This document shows, piece after piece, positions 61,669 through 64,000 of a DNA stretch of 64,000 nt (its first letter is position 1; each line of letters starts with the position of its first letter). The notes under the pieces are model-generated. The model was not told the origin of the DNA. It saw only the letters and a program-made list of their open reading frames with translations, and searched no databases. Source of the DNA: Saccharomonospora xinjiangensis XJ-54 (GTDB lineage: Bacteria > Actinomycetota > Actinomycetes > Mycobacteriales > Pseudonocardiaceae); assembly GCF_000258175.1 (NCBI RefSeq), contig NZ_JH636049.1, forward strand, positions 210,982 to 274,981. Reading direction: 5' to 3'. The position numbers and the translations under genes are program-made.

Positions 61669-62940
61669 GTGGCCGAGAACGTCTTCGTGCTCGGACTCGA
61701 CGACGGCAATGCCGAGCTGCTCCGCAGGCTCCCCGGAGCGCGCGACCACCACATCCACGGGCTGCTCGGCATCGACGAGGTGCGCATCGGCCGCAGCGAC
61801 TTCCGCCGCTGCCTGGCCCGAGCGTGCGAGCGGCTCGATTCCTTCGACGGCCCCATCGACGCCGTCACCGGCTATTGGGATTTCCCGGTGACCTCACTGG
61901 TGCCGATCCTGTGCGAACGCTACGGGCTGCCCAGCTCCAGCCTGGAATCGATCGTGAAGTGCGAGCACAAGTACTGGAGCAGGCTGGAACAGGCGCAGGT
62001 GACCGACGCGTATCCCCGGTTCGGCCTCGTGGACCCGCACGCGGACCCCCCACGACCGCCCGAGGGACTCACCTTTCCCCTGTGGCTGAAACCGGTGAAG
62101 TCGTCGTCGTCCAAGCTCGCGTACCGGGTGACCGACGACCGTGAGTTCACCGAGGCGATCAGGCACATCAGGGCAGGCATCGGCGAGGTCGGCGGTCCTT
62201 TCGACGCGGTGCTGGAACGAGTTTCCCCACCGCCCGAGGTGGCGAACGCCGGAGCGACCGCGTGCCTCGCCGAGGAGGCGGTCGGCGGCGCACAGATCAC
62301 CGTGGAGGGCTACCGCCATCACCACGAGCCGCACGTCTACGGCGTCGTCGATTCGGTGCGCTACCCGGGCACGTCGAGCTTCCTGCGGTACCGGTACCCG
62401 TCCACGCTGCCCGAGGAGTCGGTCAGGCTGGTCACCGACATCGCGAAGGCCGTCGTCGTGCGGATGGGCCTGCGGTCCACGACGTTCGACATCGAATTCT
62501 TCGTCGAACCCGGCTCCGGCCGCGCGTGGGTGCTGGAGGTCAATCCCCGGCTGTCGCAGTCGCACGCGCGGCTGTTCGAGGCTGTTGACGGCGTGTCGAA
62601 CCTGCATTGCATGGTGAGTCTCGCCCTCGGGAAGGAGCCGACGATGCCCCGAGGTCAGGGACCGGCCGCCGTCGCGGCGAAGTGCTTCCTGCGGCGGTTC
62701 ACCGACGGGATCGTCCAGCGCGTCCCGAGTGGAGAGGAGATCGCCGCCGTCGAGCGTGAGGTTGGCGTGATCGTGGACCTCACCACGAGGCGGGGAAACC
62801 GGCTCGCGGACCAGTACGCGCGGGACAGCTACAGCTACGAACTGGCCGACATCCACATCGCGGCTGGCAGCGAGTCCGAACTGATCGACAAGTACGAGCG
62901 CTGCGTGTCCGCGTTGCGGTTCGAGATCGGCGACATCTGA
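61669..62940 (+). CDS. ATP-grasp protein
   Basis: A 423-aa ATP-grasp enzyme, related to carboxylate-amine ligases. A preATP-grasp domain (ENVFVLGLDDGNAELLRRLP) precedes the grasp, in which EGLTFPLWLKPVKSSSSKLA, AQITVEGYRHHHEPHVYGVV and RAWVLEVNPRLSQSHARLFE bind ATP and magnesium. The C-terminal part (RFTDGIVQRVPSGEEIAAVE) is less typical. I start it at the GTG 61669 because GGGAGG is six bases upstream and the fold begins there; longer frames start at 61558. The gene is followed 15 bp later by a CocE/NonD hydrolase, with which it probably shares a transcript and pathway. Substrates unknown. Confidence 0.88.
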   Translation: MAENVFVLGLDDGNAELLRRLPGARDHHIHGLLGIDEVRIGRSDFRRCLARACERLDSFDGPIDAVTGYWDFPVTSLVPILCERYGLPSSSLESIVKCEHKYWSRLEQAQVTDAYPRFGLVDPHADPPRPPEGLTFPLWLKPVKSSSSKLAYRVTDDREFTEAIRHIRAGIGEVGGPFDAVLERVSPPPEVANAGATACLAEEAVGGAQITVEGYRHHHEPHVYGVVDSVRYPGTSSFLRYRYPSTLPEESVRLVTDIAKAVVVRMGLRSTTFDIEFFVEPGSGRAWVLEVNPRLSQSHARLFEAVDGVSNLHCMVSLALGKEPTMPRGQGPAAVAAKCFLRRFTDGIVQRVPSGEEIAAVEREVGVIVDLTTRRGNRLADQYARDSYSYELADIHIAAGSESELIDKYERCVSALRFEIGDI

Positions 62941-62954
62941 GGCGGAGGTGTGTC

Positions 62955-64000
62955 GTGCGCACGGTGACCTCGCTGCCCTACCCGGTGCGCAGGGACGATC
63001 ACGTGTGGATTCCGCTGGCGGACGGCACCCGGCTGTCGGCGCGGGTGTGGCGGCCGGTGTCCTCCGACGACGACCCTGTGCCCGCGATCCTGGAGTTCAT
63101 CCCCTACCGCTTGAACGATCTGACGTTCCAGCGCGATTCGATCCACCACCCCTACCTCGCGGGGCACGGTTACGCCGGGGTGCGGGTGGACCTTCGGGGC
63201 AGCGGCAACAGCGACGGCGTCCTCGCCGACGAATACCTCGAACGGGAACTCGCCGACGGCGAGGACGTGCTGGCGTGGCTGGCCGCGCAACCGTGGTGCG
63301 ACGGCAGCACGGCCATGATGGGAATCTCGTGGGGCGGGTTCAACGCCTTGCAGATCGCGGCACGCAGACCCCCGAGCCTGAAGGCCGTCGCCACGCTGTC
63401 GTCCACGGACGACCGGTACGCCGACGACGTGCACTACATGGGTGGCTGCCTGCTGTCGGACAACCTGTCGTGGGCCTCGACGATGTTCGCCTACAACGCC
63501 TGCCCGCCCGACCCCGCTGTGGTGGGCAGGCGGTGGCGGCGGATGTGGTTGCACCGGCTTCAGCACTGCGAACCGTGGCTGGTCGAGTGGCTTCGCCACC
63601 AGCGGCGCGACGACTACTGGCGCCACGGATCGGTGTGCGAGGACTACGCCGCCGTGAACTGTCCCGTGCTCGCCGTGAGCGGCTGGGCCGACGGGTATTC
63701 CAACTCCGTCTTCCGGCTGCTGCGCCATCTCCGGGTGCCTCGTCAGGGCCTCATCGGGCCGTGGTCGCACAAGTACCCGCACCTCGGTGTGCCCGGCCCT
63801 GCCATCGGATTCCTCCAGGAGCTGGTCCGCTGGTGGGATCACTGGCTCAAAGGCATCGACAACGGCGTCATGGACGAGCCGATGCTGCGGATCTGGATGC
63901 AGGAGAGCGCCAAACCGGCCACGGCGTACGAGCAGCGGCCCGGCAGGTGGATCGGCGAGCCGTCGTGGCCGTCGCCGCACATCGAGGTCACCGGGTTCAC
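62955..64000 (+). CDS. CocE/NonD-family hydrolase, cut by window end
   Basis: A large hydrolase of the X-Pro dipeptidyl-peptidase/cocaine-esterase family; 348 residues are visible. It begins RTVTSLPYPVRRDDHVWIPL, then ADGTRLSARVWRP, LEFIPYRLNDLTFQRDSIHH, GYAGVRVDLRGSGNSDG and the nucleophile AMMGISWGGFNALQIAARRP. VSGWADGYSNSVFRLLRHL and LIGPWSHKYPHLGVPGPAIG carry the Asp and His. The GTG at 62955 has GGAGG six bases upstream. It follows the ATP-grasp gene by 15 bp. The C-terminal jelly-roll domain lies beyond the window. Confidence 0.9.
   Translation, partial: MRTVTSLPYPVRRDDHVWIPLADGTRLSARVWRPVSSDDDPVPAILEFIPYRLNDLTFQRDSIHHPYLAGHGYAGVRVDLRGSGNSDGVLADEYLERELADGEDVLAWLAAQPWCDGSTAMMGISWGGFNALQIAARRPPSLKAVATLSSTDDRYADDVHYMGGCLLSDNLSWASTMFAYNACPPDPAVVGRRWRRMWLHRLQHCEPWLVEWLRHQRRDDYWRHGSVCEDYAAVNCPVLAVSGWADGYSNSVFRLLRHLRVPRQGLIGPWSHKYPHLGVPGPAIGFLQELVRWWDHWLKGIDNGVMDEPMLRIWMQESAKPATAYEQRPGRWIGEPSWPSPHIEVTGF

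Overview
The window is 64 kb of very GC-rich DNA with many GTG starts, close gene packing and Shine-Dalgarno sites of the GGAGG type. Lsr2, two DUF3558 lipoproteins, a HelR-type RNA polymerase remodeller and AhpD/DUF305/DUF6153-type genes point to a filamentous actinobacterium. The Pseudonocardiaceae (Amycolatopsis/Saccharomonospora-like) are my best guess, which is an inference. The nucleotide sequence has not been compared with any database.

Region 1 (0.3-25.6 kb) is accessory and partly decayed. It opens with a large LuxR/LAL regulator. A conflict-type island follows: a 1167-aa SF1 helicase with a central coiled coil, a secreted HNH nuclease, a 1737-aa SF1 helicase fused to a REase_MTES-like nuclease, and an mcrC pseudogene with a lost 5' end and two frameshifts. 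Two near-identical two-gene cassettes (ESX-type helical protein plus DUF3558 lipoprotein) then flank a TetR/helR pair, an SMI1/KNR4 protein and a GNAT enzyme. Each cassette has the same promoter and the same 8-bp gene overlap. helR is interrupted by one extra base. The region ends with an unknown membrane protein, a run-on HMA protein and an orphan four-repeat CRISPR array. Upstream of the array lies what I read as the C-terminal stump of cas2, cut off where it meets a fragment of an HTH regulator.

Region 2 (25.6-36.5 kb) is a copper/metal and redox island. It holds copZ, a His-rich secreted protein and the Cu(I) ATPase copA on one strand. On the other are ferredoxin, FAD reductase, a second copZ-like gene, a CDGSH protein, an MFS exporter, an AhpD-fold protein and two DUF305 proteins, with a His-rich DUF4396 protein divergent from the exporter. 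A motif TACCC-N5-(G)GGTA recurs before the transcription units, so one CsoR/RicR-type regulator, not present here, probably controls them.

Region 3 (36.5-53 kb) is mostly ordinary chromosome: a DrrAB-type ABC exporter, an SDR/DUF2867 protein, an HTH regulator divergent from SDR and DsbA-like genes, a class V aminotransferase, lsr2, HIT and SRPBCC genes, a ROK regulator beside a UgpC/MsmK ATPase, and a TetR/oxidoreductase pair with two clear palindromic operators.

Region 4 (53-64 kb) carries a formate dehydrogenase operon whose catalytic subunit reads an in-frame TGA as selenocysteine, with a SECIS hairpin at the expected distance. Small redox and repair genes follow (flavodoxin, PASTA, thioredoxin, AlkB), then an ATP-grasp protein and a CocE/NonD hydrolase cut by the window end. 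A short tandem repeat with 21-bp period occurs at about 50.0 and 60.7 kb.
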